The position numbers and the translations under genes are program-made. From assembly GCF_000315625.1 (NCBI RefSeq), contig NW_005434562.1:168515-220822 (forward strand): 52,308 nt of DNA, read 5' to 3'. Source of the stretch: Guillardia theta CCMP2712 (Eukaryota; Cryptophyceae; Pyrenomonadales; Geminigeraceae). The notes beneath the pieces are model-generated. The model was not told where the DNA came from. It ran no database searches and saw only the letters and a list, made by a program, of their open reading frames with translations. Of this stretch, positions 1-11,436 are shown piece after piece; within the stretch, counting starts at the first letter, position 1; every line of letters begins with the position of its first letter.

Positions 1-1368
1 GGTAGGGGTAGAATTGTAAGGGAAGAAAAGGATGGAAGAGGGGAAAATGGAGGATACCGACCTTGATGTTATGGAGGAACCAATCCTCTGTGATCTCAGC
101 GATCTGCCTCTCGGGCATTCGACCCTACCAAGTCTACTTACTTTCCTCCTCCTCGTCCTCCTCCTTGTCTTCCTCCTTCGTTCTCACCTGCTCGTTGAAC
201 GTTTTATCATGCAGAACGCCGACGGTGTTGATGAGCAGGTCAACCTGCTGGAACCTCAGGCCATGCCCCCCAGCCTCCCTCCCACTTCCTCTGTTGTCCT
301 GCTTGTAATCCTTGCCCCTACCTCTTTGACTCCTCCCTTCTCCCTCCTCCCTTCTCCCCCACCTTTTCCAATCTCTTCTTTCCCACCTCCTTCCCTCCTC
401 CTCACCCTTCCATTAGTCTTCGCCTCAATCATCTTGGCAGCTTCCGCAACGCTCTCCTCCACCGTGATATCCATCGGCACAACCTCAAGACGATCTGAGA
501 ACTTCTCCTTGAGCTGGAGGAGCTCCTGAGCTCCCTGCGGGTTGCGGACAGCCGTGATAATCCGTCCCTGGAACCTTCACCTCCTCCGTCAGGGGTGCGA
601 AGGCAAAGAGGGAGCGAAAGAAAGAGTGGAGAGGATAGAAGATAGAGAGGAGGGAGAGGAGGGAGGAGGAAGAGTGGAGAGGAGAATGGAGGAAGAGAAA
701 AGGAAGTAAGAGGAGGGGACTAGGAACGAAGTAGAGGGGCGAAGAGGAAAGAGAAGGAAGGATGACAATGGAGGAAGGGAGAAAGGGAGGAAGAGAGGAA
801 GGGAGGAGGTACAACAAGATAGAACCTGTCAGGGAGGGCTGAAGCCATGGCAAGTCCGATCCCGCGCGATGCTCCGACGATGACGGCGACAGAGGAGGGG
901 TCCGAGTTCCTCTTTTCTGCAATGGAGAAGGAAACTCTCAGCCAGTAGGGTAGGAGGTTTACAGCAGCACCTGCGCCGCTCGAAGGGCCCACGGCCATCT
1001 CCGTGCTCTGAGAGGAGAAGGACCTTGTCCTTGACAGAGCTCTACATGCTGCTAACGTGTCAGCTACAACGGAGCTCCTCCTCCTTCCAACGAGACCGCT
1101 GAGACTCTTCACAGCCAGTCCTCCTGACAGGAAAAGTTGGAGCTGCGGGCAGACTCTCACTGAAGGCAGGCAGACATTTGCAGTCAGAACGTACATGGCT
1201 CCTCTTCAACGGTAGCATCACGCTCGTTCGAACTGCCTGCATGCTCTTTGCGTTCCTGAAATTTCCCAAGTCAAGTCCTGGGCTAGCAAGGAATCCGCTG
1301 GCAGGGTAGGCTGAGAGAAGAAAGAGCGAAACAACTAAGGCGGTCGTGCGTTTCGTTTCTCTTTCCAT
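1..1368 (-). CDS. Plastid-targeted short-chain dehydrogenase/reductase (SDR), 3' part missing
   Basis: NAD(P)-dependent oxidoreductase of the classical SDR family; substrate unknown. The start chosen is the ATG at 1368, because the frame upstream opens only with TTG. It gives a hydrophobic signal peptide ending ASG-F followed by a basic stretch, the bipartite leader used for complex red-type plastids. An intron with donor GTACGT near 1193 leads into the exon carrying the Rossmann motif GASRGIG. Later exons read ITAVRNPQGAQELLQL and DRLEVVPMDITVEESVAEAA (about 575-408), then DLLINTVGVLHD (about 300-188), then EITEDWFLHNIKV (about 134-70). These are the usual SDR order: cofactor glycine motif, second beta strand, D-(V/I)-T, and the NNAG-like strand, here INTVG. 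The catalytic YxxxK lies beyond the left edge. Exon joins are by eye. The family call is firm; plastid location is inferred from the leader. Confidence 0.82.
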
Positions 1369-1834
1369 CCAGATAGCCTTCAAACAAAACAACACCAATC
1401 ATGTTCCATTCATACCAAGTAGCAAGAGAGAAGAGGGTGTGCTAAGCAAAAAAGGACAGAATGCGTGTGTAGAACTCGTTGGACCGTAATGTAATTGTGA
1501 GATTGCTATGAATAACACAACAAAACGTGTTGCGGGTATGTGTTGTTGCCTTCGAGCTCTCTTGTTCTCATCACACCCTTTGAACTCTCGCATTCTCATC
1601 ATTCATTAGGTCCATCCTTGAATCATTCTGCACGATTCTCACTCATTCTGCACGATCCTCACTCTCAATGATTCGAAGTTGATTCAAATGAGACGTTCTC
1701 AGAACTCTCCTCGCTTGCAACATCACTTTTCGTTGTATCTCGTGTCCACAATGTGAAGATATCCATTTTTCCATTGCGATACCTCGAATTCTCTGTCATC
1801 TGCTCCTGCTCTTGCTCGTGCTCCTACTCCCGCC

Positions 1835-1905
<71 letters not shown>

Positions 1906-2533
1906 CCCTCCTGCTTCTGTCCTCCTCCTGCTGCTGCTGCTGCTGCTCTCATTTTCTTCTTCCCTTTGTATCCCCGCGACATGGCGATCCCCACAAACCA
2001 TCTTTCATGACCCCTACCCCCTCCAAAATCCTTCTTGGACCTTGGACTATATGGTTGGTAGTAGGAAGATATGAATCAGGAACACCCCTACCCCATCAAA
2101 TTCCCCCAAGGTCCTTATGTGCCCACCTGTAAAATACAGAAAAAAAGAAAAAAAGAAAAAAATCCTCAACAGGTTTGCGGAACTTGACATTGAGATCAGA
2201 CTGGAGGAGCGGGGGGAGGAAGGGAAGGAGAGGAGAGGAGAGGAGAGGAGAGGAGAGGAGAGACGGAAGAGGAGCGAGGGAAGAGGAGATAGGAGAAAGG
2301 AGAAAGGAGAGCAAGAGAGCAAGAGAGGGTAGAGAGAGGTGACAGGGAGGAGCTGGTGAGGACAGAACAAGATTCTGATCAGTGAACAAGGTACAGAGGA
2401 AAATCAATTTATGTGAGATGCACATGGTAGGAGCAATGTGTATACTGTCGGTATAGGTGGAGTGAAAGAGCAGAGGCAGAGACAAGGACAGAGACAAGGC
2501 CAAGTTAGGCAAGGAGCTCATTGCATCGCAACA
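1369..2533. other. Intergenic region with simple repeats, no gene seen
   Basis: Divergent spacer between the SDR and the uncharacterised plus-strand gene. It holds two partial copies of an ATTCTGCACGAT-containing motif near 1624-1660, a TGCTCC hexanucleotide microsatellite (about 1836-1905), an A-rich run near 2135-2162 and a GGAGA pentanucleotide run near 2220-2262. The long open frames here are low-complexity translations of these repeats and show no codon bias or domain. Confidence 0.6.
1836..1905. repeat. TGCTCC hexanucleotide microsatellite
   Basis: About twelve near-perfect tandem copies of TGCTCC. It is intergenic, and the Ser/Cys- or Ala/Gly-rich open frames across it are artefacts of the repeat. 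Confidence 0.9.
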
Positions 2534-3642
2534 ATGGCCCTGCGGATATCCCTTATTTCATACTCCTGCTATCATCGTCTCGACTTTGCCCGATCGCTTG
2601 CTATGAGGGACCCCTCTGCCCGTGGCTACAGCAAAGTGATGCCGAGATCGTCGTGGAAGTGTTCACCGACCCACAGACTTGCAGCTCGAGATCGAACGGG
2701 CACGGGCCGCTGGAGCTGACAGGTCTTGTCTTGCATGACATGCTGCTGTGGTTGTGAAGGGATGCACTGCAGGGAAGCAGCAGCACATCAAGGTCTTCTT
2801 CACCGTCCTCGATGTTGAGAAGGAGAGGGGTATGAAACTCGTCATCTGGGACTCTTGCCAGACTGTCTTCTCCGAGTACGATTACGACCAGCTCGTGACG
2901 GCTGAGCACCAGTCAAGCGAGATCTTGATGTACGCGCAAGACCGATGGGTGGGAGGACACGACAACCTCTTCATCCTGCAGCTGCTCCGTGCGGACCGGA
3001 CGGTAGCAGCTCAGGGTTCGAGTCACTTCACTGTCCCGCGCATTACGAACGTGACTGAGGGGCTGCTGGGGGAGATGGATCAGGAGGGAGGAGGAGGATG
3101 CGACGAAAAGGACGAGTGCTTTTCTCATGTCAGGTCGGTACACTGGAGCCCCTTGGCGTGCAGTCAGCCCCGAGCTCCCCTCCGCATCTTCGATGTGAGC
3201 TTGTCGCGATGGTCGGAGGATCGGCTCGAACTGTTTGTCCGACCTGGCACGGGGGCAAGACGCGAGGAGAAGTTGGCGATGGAGGGAGCAGGGATGATCA
3301 GACTGAGGGCCCAACCTGTGCCCCTCGGCGATGGTTCTTTCTGCGATCACTCTTCTTCCTTTGTTGCAGGGACGATGCTGATGGCGGTGGGAGTTACAGG
3401 AGGAAGGTAGGCATGTTGCATGTTGTGAGATCAGGAGTGAAAATTCAGCGTTTTGAGCAGTGTCGAGCACTTTGGTCATTTTCTCCTGGATTATTTGTTC
3501 AATCTCTTCAGGATGCATTCTGCTGTACATCAGGGTATGCTATGTATGTTGTGGTGCTGGTGCTGGTGATGATGATGGAGATGGTGGTGGTCGTGATGGT
3601 TATGGTGATGGTGATGATGACGATGATGATGGTGGTGATACA

Positions 3643-3691
<49 letters not shown>

Positions 3692-5928
3692 CTGACGATG
3701 ATGATGGTGGCGATGGAGACCATGACTGAGATGATTATGAAGATGACTGTGGCATCGATGATGAAGATGAAGATCATGATGATGCAAAAGGCATCATAGT
3801 GACTCTGCATCTGTGTCACAGATGACGTGGACTTTTCCTGGCCTCTGAATTACACTTGTATATTGGACGACATGAGAGAAACGATGTCGGACCTTCCCAA
3901 GCGGAAATTCTACAGCACAGTGAACTCAATCTGGTGAAGATGATGCTTGAAATCTGCTGTGCTGATCATGTTCACAGCACACGCTGGTTGTCGTTGGGGG
4001 AGCTGCCTGATGGCTCATGCTTTCAGCGGGTGAAGCAGCATGGCTGACTTGCGATCATTCACTTTCCTTCAGGTTATCCTTTCCTTCGGATCTCTGGAGC
4101 TGATCCGAGCAGCGGATGTTTCTGACGTCGTTTCTTTGCGACGGCAAGGCAATGAATGTGATGGATTTCTTTTCAGGTTCCCCTGCATGTTTTCCGCCCA
4201 GAGTGCAAGTGCGAAACTTTTGCATGATCCATTCATTTCCAGTCACTTTTTTGACAGACATGTGGTTGAAAATTTCCAGAGGAGAATTCTCAATCACTTC
4301 GGTAGATGCTGTTGCTGCTCCAAGCTCTGCTTTCCTTCCTTTCTCCTTACCTTCACCTTCTCCTTGCGATGGCTTCCTTGACCTCTTTGACTTGAAAGGT
4401 TTGAAAGTCGGGAAGGCTGAAGAGCAAAGAGAAATCATATACCTGTCAAGAAACGTGAGTGAATGAGTCGCGACGACACTGTTCGTGTGACATGCAAGCT
4501 AAGGACACGGGATGGAGAAGAATGTTGAACGAGCACGAGCTGGTTTTGAAATGGAACGACAAAAATCCTCATTATCCCATGAGGTCGTTCCAGCTGATAC
4601 CGAAGAGACGCCTGACAAGATGTCAGATCTGTCTCTCTCCATACCATGACCATGCTCGACCAGTTGTCTCTCCTACAGGTTTGCCCTCCTCCTCCTCGTC
4701 CTCTGACTGCTTCTCTCATCCGTCATTTACCTTCCCCCTCTTCCTCCTTCCCCCTCTTCCGCCTTTGCCTCCCTTGATTCTTACTCGACCTGCTATGCAA
4801 CTCCGACCTTCCCTTCTAGAGGACCCGCGTCATGATCGGCATCAACGGAGGACAAATCAACGCGCTCTTCCTCCTCCCTCCTGTGAGCACATTTGCTTCA
4901 CCCTCCCCTCCCTCCCCCCTTCCGCTCTCCTCCCTCTCCCCTCTCTCTCCTCTCCCCTCTCACCGCTCTCCTCGCTCTCCTCCCTTTCCCACTCCAGCTC
5001 TCTTCTCTCCCCCCTATCTCTCAGCTGAGTCCGAGCTCTACAGGGGTCGACCTGTGCCTCTGTCTTTGCGATGAGGTGGACGGACCAGAACTTTGGCTAC
5101 GTCTATCATTCGTGGTTGAAGTTGCGTGGGGTGAGACCAGAAAATGGGGAGGAGCAGGGAACGGGAAGGAAGGAGAGGACAGGGAACGGGAAGGAAGGAG
5201 AGGAGGAGCAGAAGGAGCAGGAAAGGAGAAGGAAGGAGGAGCGATGACGAGCAAGGGGAGCAACTGGGAGAAAGAAAGCGAGGAGGAGGAGGTAGGGGGG
5301 GGGGGGGGAATAGACAAGGGGAGACAGGAGGAGGAGCAGGTAGAGCGGAAGGTGAAAGGAAGACACTGAGAACTTGACAGGTCAGGTACATTCAATTTGA
5401 TATCACACAGGGAGGGACAACCAACTTAGACTGGCTCTCGTAAGCTGAATGCTATTGCCTCGTCCCTCCTGATCTTCTACTCCCATCTTGACCTGGCTGC
5501 TCTCGATACTGAACCCTCCCGTCCCTTCCCTCCTCCACCAATTGCGAGGCAATCGCTCACAATTCTCTTTTCCCCTACCTTCCTTCTCCCAATCGCCCTC
5601 CTCCTCGTCCTCGAATCCTCCTCCTCCTCCTCGCTCGTCAGGTTCGCCAAGTACTCGGACGACTGGTCCTCTTCCATGCGGGCGATCAGGGACGCTGACA
5701 TGTCGATGCCTTACGAGCATTTCCACGAGTTCGTCCACGCGGTAGATGCGCCTTCTTGCTTCTCAGCTCACAAGTTGACAGGCGTTGGATCCTACGGTGT
5801 CGAAGTTTGACTCGACGGACTCCCCAGCTGAGCTCTCTAAGGTCGAGCTGGACTCTACATCAGCTGTTGTTATGTGGTTGACCCGTTTGCAGCTTCTGCA
5901 TCATTTTGAGCGAGAGCAGAGGCTTTGA
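2534..5928 (+). CDS. Uncharacterised multi-exon protein
   Basis: No family recognised. Coding potential is clear in several plus-strand exons from C/G-rich third positions and splice-site flanks. About 2645-2745 reads EIVVEVFTDPQT and LELTGLVLHDMLLW. About 2780-3010 reads QHIKVFFTVLDVEKERGMK and YAQDRWVGGHDNLFILQLL. About 3140-3330 reads LRIFDVSLSRWSEDRLELF. Smaller candidate exons lie at 4075-4290, 4500-4680, 4830-4875 and 5060-5130 (WTDQNFGYVYHSWLKLRG). The last two exons are firm: 5644-5741 ends at donor GTAGAT, and about 5782-5928 ends LLHHFEREQRL then TGA at 5926-5928. The start is a guess at the ATG at 2534; two overlapping frames near 2530-2720 leave the first exon unresolved. A large ATG/GAT microsatellite sits in the intron at 3540-3790. 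It could be two genes rather than one. Confidence 0.45.
3540..3790. repeat. GAT/ATG trinucleotide microsatellite
   Basis: Degenerate GGTGATGAT-type repeats with a pure ATG run around 3643-3693. It lies in a presumed intron of the uncharacterised gene. The poly-Asp, poly-Met, poly-Ile and poly-His frames across it are repeat translations. Confidence 0.9.
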
Positions 5929-6035
5929 CCTTGCAGGGACCTCCTCCTCCCCCTGTCCTCACCTTTGCTCCTTCTTCTCCTTCCTTCACTTTACACACAC
6001 AACTCTCCTCCTCTCCTCCTACTTCGCTCTCCTTG

Positions 6036-8097
6036 TCAACTCTGTTTCCGCGAGGACTTCGACGACGTCGCCAGCTGACCGCAAGCTGCCGACTGATCGT
6101 CTCCTCGCGTCACGCGCACGAAGCAGGCGAACCCCCGCTCATGATGTGCCGCTGGAACCTGCAGGTGGACGTCAGCTGGAGGGGTGCAACTCAAGTTCTC
6201 TTCCTCTCGATCCGGAGCCGCTGCGCCCTCTTGAACTCCTCCGTCCCGATGTCATTGTAGGGGATCAGATCCACACAGACCTTCAGCCCTGCCAGTACGT
6301 GGAACCTCAGCAGGCTTTCAGCTGGCATCAGAGCTGGACCTTGCTCTAGGAGGGGAGTGAGCAGCTTCATGAGCTGATCCGCTTGCTCGACCGAGTCATT
6401 GATGCCATCGATAAGCGTGACTGCCACACTTGTCATCCGCTCGCCTTGCTTAGCTGGAGGGACTTGCAAAGCTATTTCTCACCTGCCACCATGAAGGTCG
6501 ACATCTGCTTGCTCCTGCTCTTGAGCGCGGCGATGTAGGCCTGACTCGAGAGGGTGAAAGGGGGCGCGAAGTTTGTCAGCTCACGTCTCTCAGCTCGACC
6601 ATCGTGTTCGCCGTGGTGGGGACCAGCTTGGATCGGGTCCTGCACCAACGTCATCGTCTCCTTTCCCTCGCCGAGACTTGTCACGTGTCATCTGCTGCAT
6701 GCACCGACCATGCGAGCATCGCAGGGATCCCAGCAGCCGCCTGCTCGTCGACGGGTCAGCTGGGGACATGCTGAGAGAGAGAGCAGTAGACCCGGATGAC
6801 GGCAGGTGAAGGGCCAACGCTGAGAGGAGAGGAACGTCAGAAGTGGAGAAGAACAAGTCTCGACTTGCCTGGACACGGTCACGCGATTTTTCGCCATCTG
6901 AAAACAGTTTTGATCGGTGAGGACTTCACAAGCCTGACCAAGAGAGTCAGTGCCGGGGCAGGAGACACAAAAATGAGCAGGAGGAGAAAGCTCGAGTGCT
7001 GCAGCGGGTTGACGAAAATCTTCGTGGAGCAGGAGCACGAGTAGGGGCATGGACAGGGGCAAGGGCAGAAGCAGGGAAAGAGCAGGGGCAAGAGTAGGAG
7101 GCTCCGTGCCTTCTTGACGTTGACGAAATTGTTGAGCGGTTCTCCCATGCCCATGAAGACAATGTTGTGCAGCGGCGGCAGATTCTCTTCCTTGATGCAA
7201 CGGAGAGCAATGTAGACCTGAGACAAAATCACATGAAAAAGATCTCCCTGCTCTCGCTCACTTGCGAGAGGATCTCGTGCGAGGTCAGCTGGCGGATGAA
7301 TCCCATCTTGCCAGTAGCGCAGAAGGAACAGGCCCGATTGCATCCGACCTGGGCACACCATCACACTGCTGCTGTTGCTGCTGCTGCTGCTCCTCCTCCT
7401 CCTCCTCCTCGCCCTTCCTCTTCGTCTTTCTCCTGCCCCTGCCCCTGCTCGTCCTCCGCCTCTCCCATCCTCTTCCTCCTGCTACTGCTGCTGCTCCTGC
7501 TTCTTCTGCTCCTCTTCAATGTCTCTACCTGGCTGCTCACGCACAAGGTTGTGCGAGGCTCAACGACTGAGGCGGCGGTCGGTCTGCCTTCATGGGGTAT
7601 GACCACACTCTCGATCTTCGAGGACCCGTCAAGAGCAGTTGGAATGATGAACGAGGGGGAAGCGTGGGAGGGGAGGGGAACAAGACACGGAAAGAGGTAG
7701 GAAAGGGAGCAAGCGAGGGCAGGGGGAAGAGGAGGAGTGGGATGGTATACACCTCCATGCCGTCCTGCATGGCGATGAGGAGCTTGATGGTCCCACAAGA
7801 TGCTCTGGTGACGTGGGAGACTCGCGGGATCTCCTGGAAGTTCTCCTTCAGCTTCTTCCTCGCCTTCTCCGTCACTGTCTCGTCCGTCCATGGGTCCCTC
7901 CCAGCCCTGATGCTCGCCCATACCAACTTCGCTTTCCCAGTCCCTCCCAGTAGCTCCCCAAGGTCAGGAAGATGCTCAAAGACCGAGGGCCGCGGCGTCT
8001 GCACAAGAGCATCGGCATCGATCGCGTCTGCAGCCACTACCATCCTCATCGCGGATACACTCTCCTGAACGCACTCGGTAAGTCGAAAACCAAGGGT

Positions 8098-8131
<34 letters not shown>

Positions 8132-8316
8132 TCTTTCACCTGCTGTTTTGTCCTCAGACGAAAGCAGCTCGACACCTTCGGTCGCAGAGAGGAGAGGAGA
8201 GGAGAGGGAGAAGCTCGAAGCAATGGCAGGAGAACATTGTTGTAAGATTCGCAGAAATGAGAGAGAGAAACGATGAGGGCAATGAAGAAGGCTGGTGACC
8301 GACCGATCATTCTCAT
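6036..8316 (-). CDS. rlmN: RlmN-type radical SAM RNA (adenine-C2)-methyltransferase
   Basis: Dual-specificity 23S rRNA A2503/tRNA A37 C2-methyltransferase family, using two SAM and a 4Fe-4S cluster. The first exon (8316 to about 7740) carries a hydrophobic N-terminus ([16 protein letters not shown]), an Ala run and the RlmN accessory domain. After an intron the sequence reads ESVVIPHE and TLCVSSQV. The next exon has the radical-SAM cluster motif CNRACSFC (CX3CX2C, about 7319-7342) and [19 protein letters not shown]. Then follow [14 protein letters not shown] (SAM-binding GGE-like motif), CEVLTDQ...[40 protein letters not shown] and the last exon [17 protein letters not shown], ending TGA at 6036-6038. 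At least one intron appears to use a GC-AG donor (AG|GCAAGT near 6868). The leader suggests secretory or plastid import. Family call strong; organelle inferred. Confidence 0.88.
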
Positions 8317-9636
8317 GCTGCAGTGAAAGCATCAAAACAGACTCAATCAGAGCATCAGCTGATCGTTGTGATGACGATCATCTTCCCAGCCATATCCTGC
8401 TTTCTTCTGCCTGCTGTCACTTTGCGCCTGCTCCCTTATACTATTCATTGCTTACTCCTCTCATCTCCTCTTTCTTCTCTAAACCTGTCCGTCAGCCATC
8501 ATCTAGTCTATCTGATACCTTCTGCCATCTTCCCTTCCTTCTTCTATCGTCCCTACTCCACCACCACCACCTCCTCCTCCTCCTTCCATATGTCTGTCTC
8601 CTTCCATGCTGCTGGTTCACGTTTGGCCCCCGGTGCCTGCTGTCCTCCACTCCCTTCAATTCGCTTGATATGACTCGAGCTATTCGTATCTTGCTGCCCA
8701 ACTTCCTTGTTTTTCAACAGTCAGTTCAACCGTGAGTGCCGCGCGCGGCAGTGCGCGGCGCCGCGGCGGGCTCCGAAGGGGACCGTGCTGCCTAAGAGAT
8801 AGACTGTATGCTAGGATGTGAAACCCAAGCATCCAGACATGGGGGGACCTTAGCAAGACGGCTAAGAAGGTCTCCTTTTCAATCAGTCGAGCCTCTGCAA
8901 TGTAACTTCCGGACTCCGGGAGTCCGGCGTCTTGGTTTACAGGAGAGTTTTTGTTAACTCGGCGCTATCTGACTGGCACGGCTGGCCTACGATCCATCCT
9001 CCGCACTGTGTGACCCGGGCCGGGGCGGGCGTGTTACTTTTTCCAGTGTAGCGGTCGGAGGCTCGCCCGGGGGCCCGGCCGCCCACCGGCGGGGCCCGGT
9101 CCGACGGTCTGTGCTGACCGTTATATTAAGAAAGATCAGAAGGTAACGGACAGAAACAACATGGATGGGTAAGATGCATAGTCCATGGCGGGGAGCGGGA
9201 GGAGATGGGGAGAGAGAGCGCGAGAGAAGATGAGCGACGGAGATGCGAGCAGAAGAGAAGATGAATGAGGAGTAAGTTCAAGGGGAGTACATGCTTGAAA
9301 GGAGCCAGGGAAGCAGGATACGAGGCAGTCTTGTGCTGTCGTGTTGAGATTTGAATTTTTGATTTGTTACATTGGCTTCCCCTGTTTCGCTTGCATGACA
9401 TGGTGTATCAGAGATCTTCTTGCTCTTGCTCTTGCTCTTGCTCTTGCCCTTTCTATCCTTCTGCATCTGAAGCTTCTCATCACTTCAGAAGCACGGAGCA
9501 GCGAAGCTTGCAAGACGATCAGCAGGACGCGGAGTCGAAGAAGCTCCCAACGCACATAGACGACAAGGTGTCTCGAAGTTCTCAACAGCTCCATGCATGA
9601 CTGACATGTGTGAACAGGACAAGAACGAGATCGGTG
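8317..9636. other. Intergenic region including a GC-rich structured stretch
   Basis: No protein gene seen. 8317-8735 is pyrimidine-rich plus-strand DNA. 8735-9120 differs sharply in composition and is listed separately. 9121-9636 contains a CTTGCT hexanucleotide run (about 9419-9449) and leads into APC10. Confidence 0.55.
8735..9120. other. GC-rich, hairpin-rich stretch; candidate non-coding RNA or mobile-element remnant
   Basis: No coding frame of note, but dense self-complementarity. CCGGACTC...GAGTCCGG (8910-8928) is a perfect stem with a 3-base loop. GGACCTTAGC pairs with GCTAAGAAGGTC (8848-8876). GGATG pairs with CATCC around 8813-8836. The 3' part (9000-9120) is almost pure G/C with nested inverted repeats closed by CGGTC...GACCG. 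I compared it with remembered cores of U1-U6, U3, SRP, RNase P and rRNA and saw no convincing match. It may be a structured RNA, a miniature element or rDNA-spacer debris; strand unknown. Confidence 0.35.
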
Positions 9637-10263
9637 ATGGCGATGATGCGTCGCCATAGCGTCGCTGGTAGGTTTCGCCATTGCTGACGATCACTCAGGA
9701 GGGGATGCTGTCTGGACACTGAGTACTGCGAAGCCTGGGAATGGTGTTGAGCAACTCAGGTGAGTTGGAGGAGAGCGACAGCGAGAGCGAGAGGTAGAGC
9801 GAGAGAGCGAGAGCGAGAGAGGGAGGAAGAGGTCGAGGGAGAGGAGGAGCAAGCTGAGACCTTGTTCAGAGACAACAACACGGACACCTACTGGCAGTCC
9901 GACGGGCCTCAGCCGCATCTAGTCAACATTCAGTTCCACAAGAAGGTGGAGGAGGGAGCAGGAGGGGGCAGACTGATGGGCTTGCAGGTGAGTATCAAGG
10001 AGATCGCGATGTACTGTGACTTCAAGTTGGACGAAAGTTACACACCGAGCAAGATATCGTACAAGAACATCTCTGTACCTTGTTCTTCTTCTGAAGTTTC
10101 TGCAGTATCAGGGCTGGAACACACTTCCATGACTTGCAGGTAGTCCTCCGCTTGCTCGTTGATGGCAGCTCACCGCCCTCGCAGGACGTGAAAGAAATCA
10201 ACCTGGAAGAGCCATGCGGATGGCTGACGGTAGCAATGAGTGAAAAAGATACTGCTGAGATAG

Positions 10264-10339
<76 letters not shown>

Positions 10340-11306
10340 TCCTCCTCCTCCTCCTCCTCCTCCTCTTCCTCCTGCTCCCTCTGCTCCTCTACAACCACCA
10401 CCTCTTCCATCACCTCTTCCACCACCTCCACCTGCTGCTGCTGCTGCAATGACAAGGCCGATTTGCTTCAGGTGCCGCTGAGCAGAAGAGATCTTGCGCC
10501 TTCGGAGGTGGAGGAGAACAGTGATTTCTCGTGTGACAGTAAGCGATTGTGTCAAGTGATGAATCACATGACTTGCCTGCAGACTCTCTCAGAGCTTTCA
10601 TGATTCAGATCGCAGTGCTTGCAAACCATGAGGTAAAACGATGTCCGTGTCTGAAGAGAAGAGAAGAGAAGAGAAGAGAAGAGAAGAGAAGAGAGAAGAG
10701 AAGAGAGAGAAGAGAAGAGAAGAGAAGAGAAGAGAAGAGAAGATATCTGATGTGATGTGATGTGATGTGATGTGATGTGCTGTGCTGTGATGTGATGTGA
10801 TGTGATGTGATGTGATGTTATCTGATGTGATTGAAGCAATGTGATGTATGATGCAATCATCTTCGAGAGATTTAGTGATGTATCTGTTGATATTCTTGCA
10901 AGTTCCTTCGGTGCGAGATGATCGATTGAGTTTTGATCTTCCACTCTCAGAATGGTCGAGACTCTCACATCCGTCAGATCAAGATCTACGGACCACGTCC
11001 TGTCGCCCCTGGTGTTGCCCTCCTCCTCTCCGCTCCTCTCCTCTGCTCCTCTCCTCTCCTCTCCTCCCTTTCATCCTCTCCTTTCCTCTCTATCCTCCCT
11101 CTCCTCTCCTGATCTCAATTCCTGTCCCTTTCTCTCCTGCTCCCCTCCACCACTCACTTCTCCTGCATACCTTCGCTCACCCGCTCCTCTTCCTCTTCCT
11201 CCTTGCATGCTGGCTGTAATCAAATTGGGCAGGGCTGGAGGGGCTGGAGGTAGGAAGCAGCTCGTTCTCGACACCTGAGTTCTCCTCCTACTCTTCGATC
11301 CGATGA
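9637..11306 (+). CDS. APC10: Anaphase-promoting complex subunit 10 (APC10/Doc1)
   Basis: DOC-domain substrate-recognition subunit of the APC/C ubiquitin ligase. Read across introns, the exons match the family in order: [19 protein letters not shown] (to 9759), [19 protein letters not shown] (from 9870), [20 protein letters not shown], then [11 protein letters not shown] (to 10139), [14 protein letters not shown] (from 10185), [13 protein letters not shown] (before 10632), [16 protein letters not shown] (about 10951-11000) and the tail [13 protein letters not shown] ending TGA at 11304-11306. The last two residues, Ile-Arg, are the conserved IR tail that docks on TPR subunits such as CDC27. 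Introns include 9760-9869, a 45-nt intron at 10140-10184, and two expanded by microsatellites. The first exon is uncertain: ATG 9637 needs a 31-nt intron (9668-9698). Family assignment very strong. Confidence 0.92.
10262..10368. repeat. CTG then CTC trinucleotide repeats in an APC10 intron
   Basis: About 25 CTG units are followed by about 10 CTC units, inside the intron after the GWLT exon of APC10. The poly-Leu, poly-Ala and poly-Gln frames across it are artefacts. Confidence 0.9.
10652..10820. repeat. GAAGA and TGTGA pentanucleotide arrays in an APC10 intron
   Basis: Two adjacent pentanucleotide tandem arrays: GAAGA to about 10745, then TGTGA from about 10749. Both lie between the NHE exon and the exon beginning NGRDSHIRQ. 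Confidence 0.9.
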
Positions 11307-11436
11307 CCTCGTGCGCTAGTCGGAGAGGAAGGAAGAGAGAAGGGAGATTGAAGCCTGCAGGAGGAGAGGACAAGGTCAAGAAAGGCAGGACAGTACCTGC
11401 TGCAAGGAGTGTTCAATCTCAGGAGGAGGAACCGGG

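Noticed and set aside
2913-3530. Minus-strand 205-residue frame
   Set aside because: The plus strand carries the G/C third-position bias here; the minus frame is its shadow.
3508-3819. Poly-His, poly-Ile, poly-Asp and poly-Met open frames
   Set aside because: All are translations of one ATG/GAT microsatellite in different frames.
4893-5395. Pro/Ser- and Gly/Glu-rich frames on both strands
   Set aside because: Low-complexity CTCC/GGAG DNA in presumed introns with no conserved residues.
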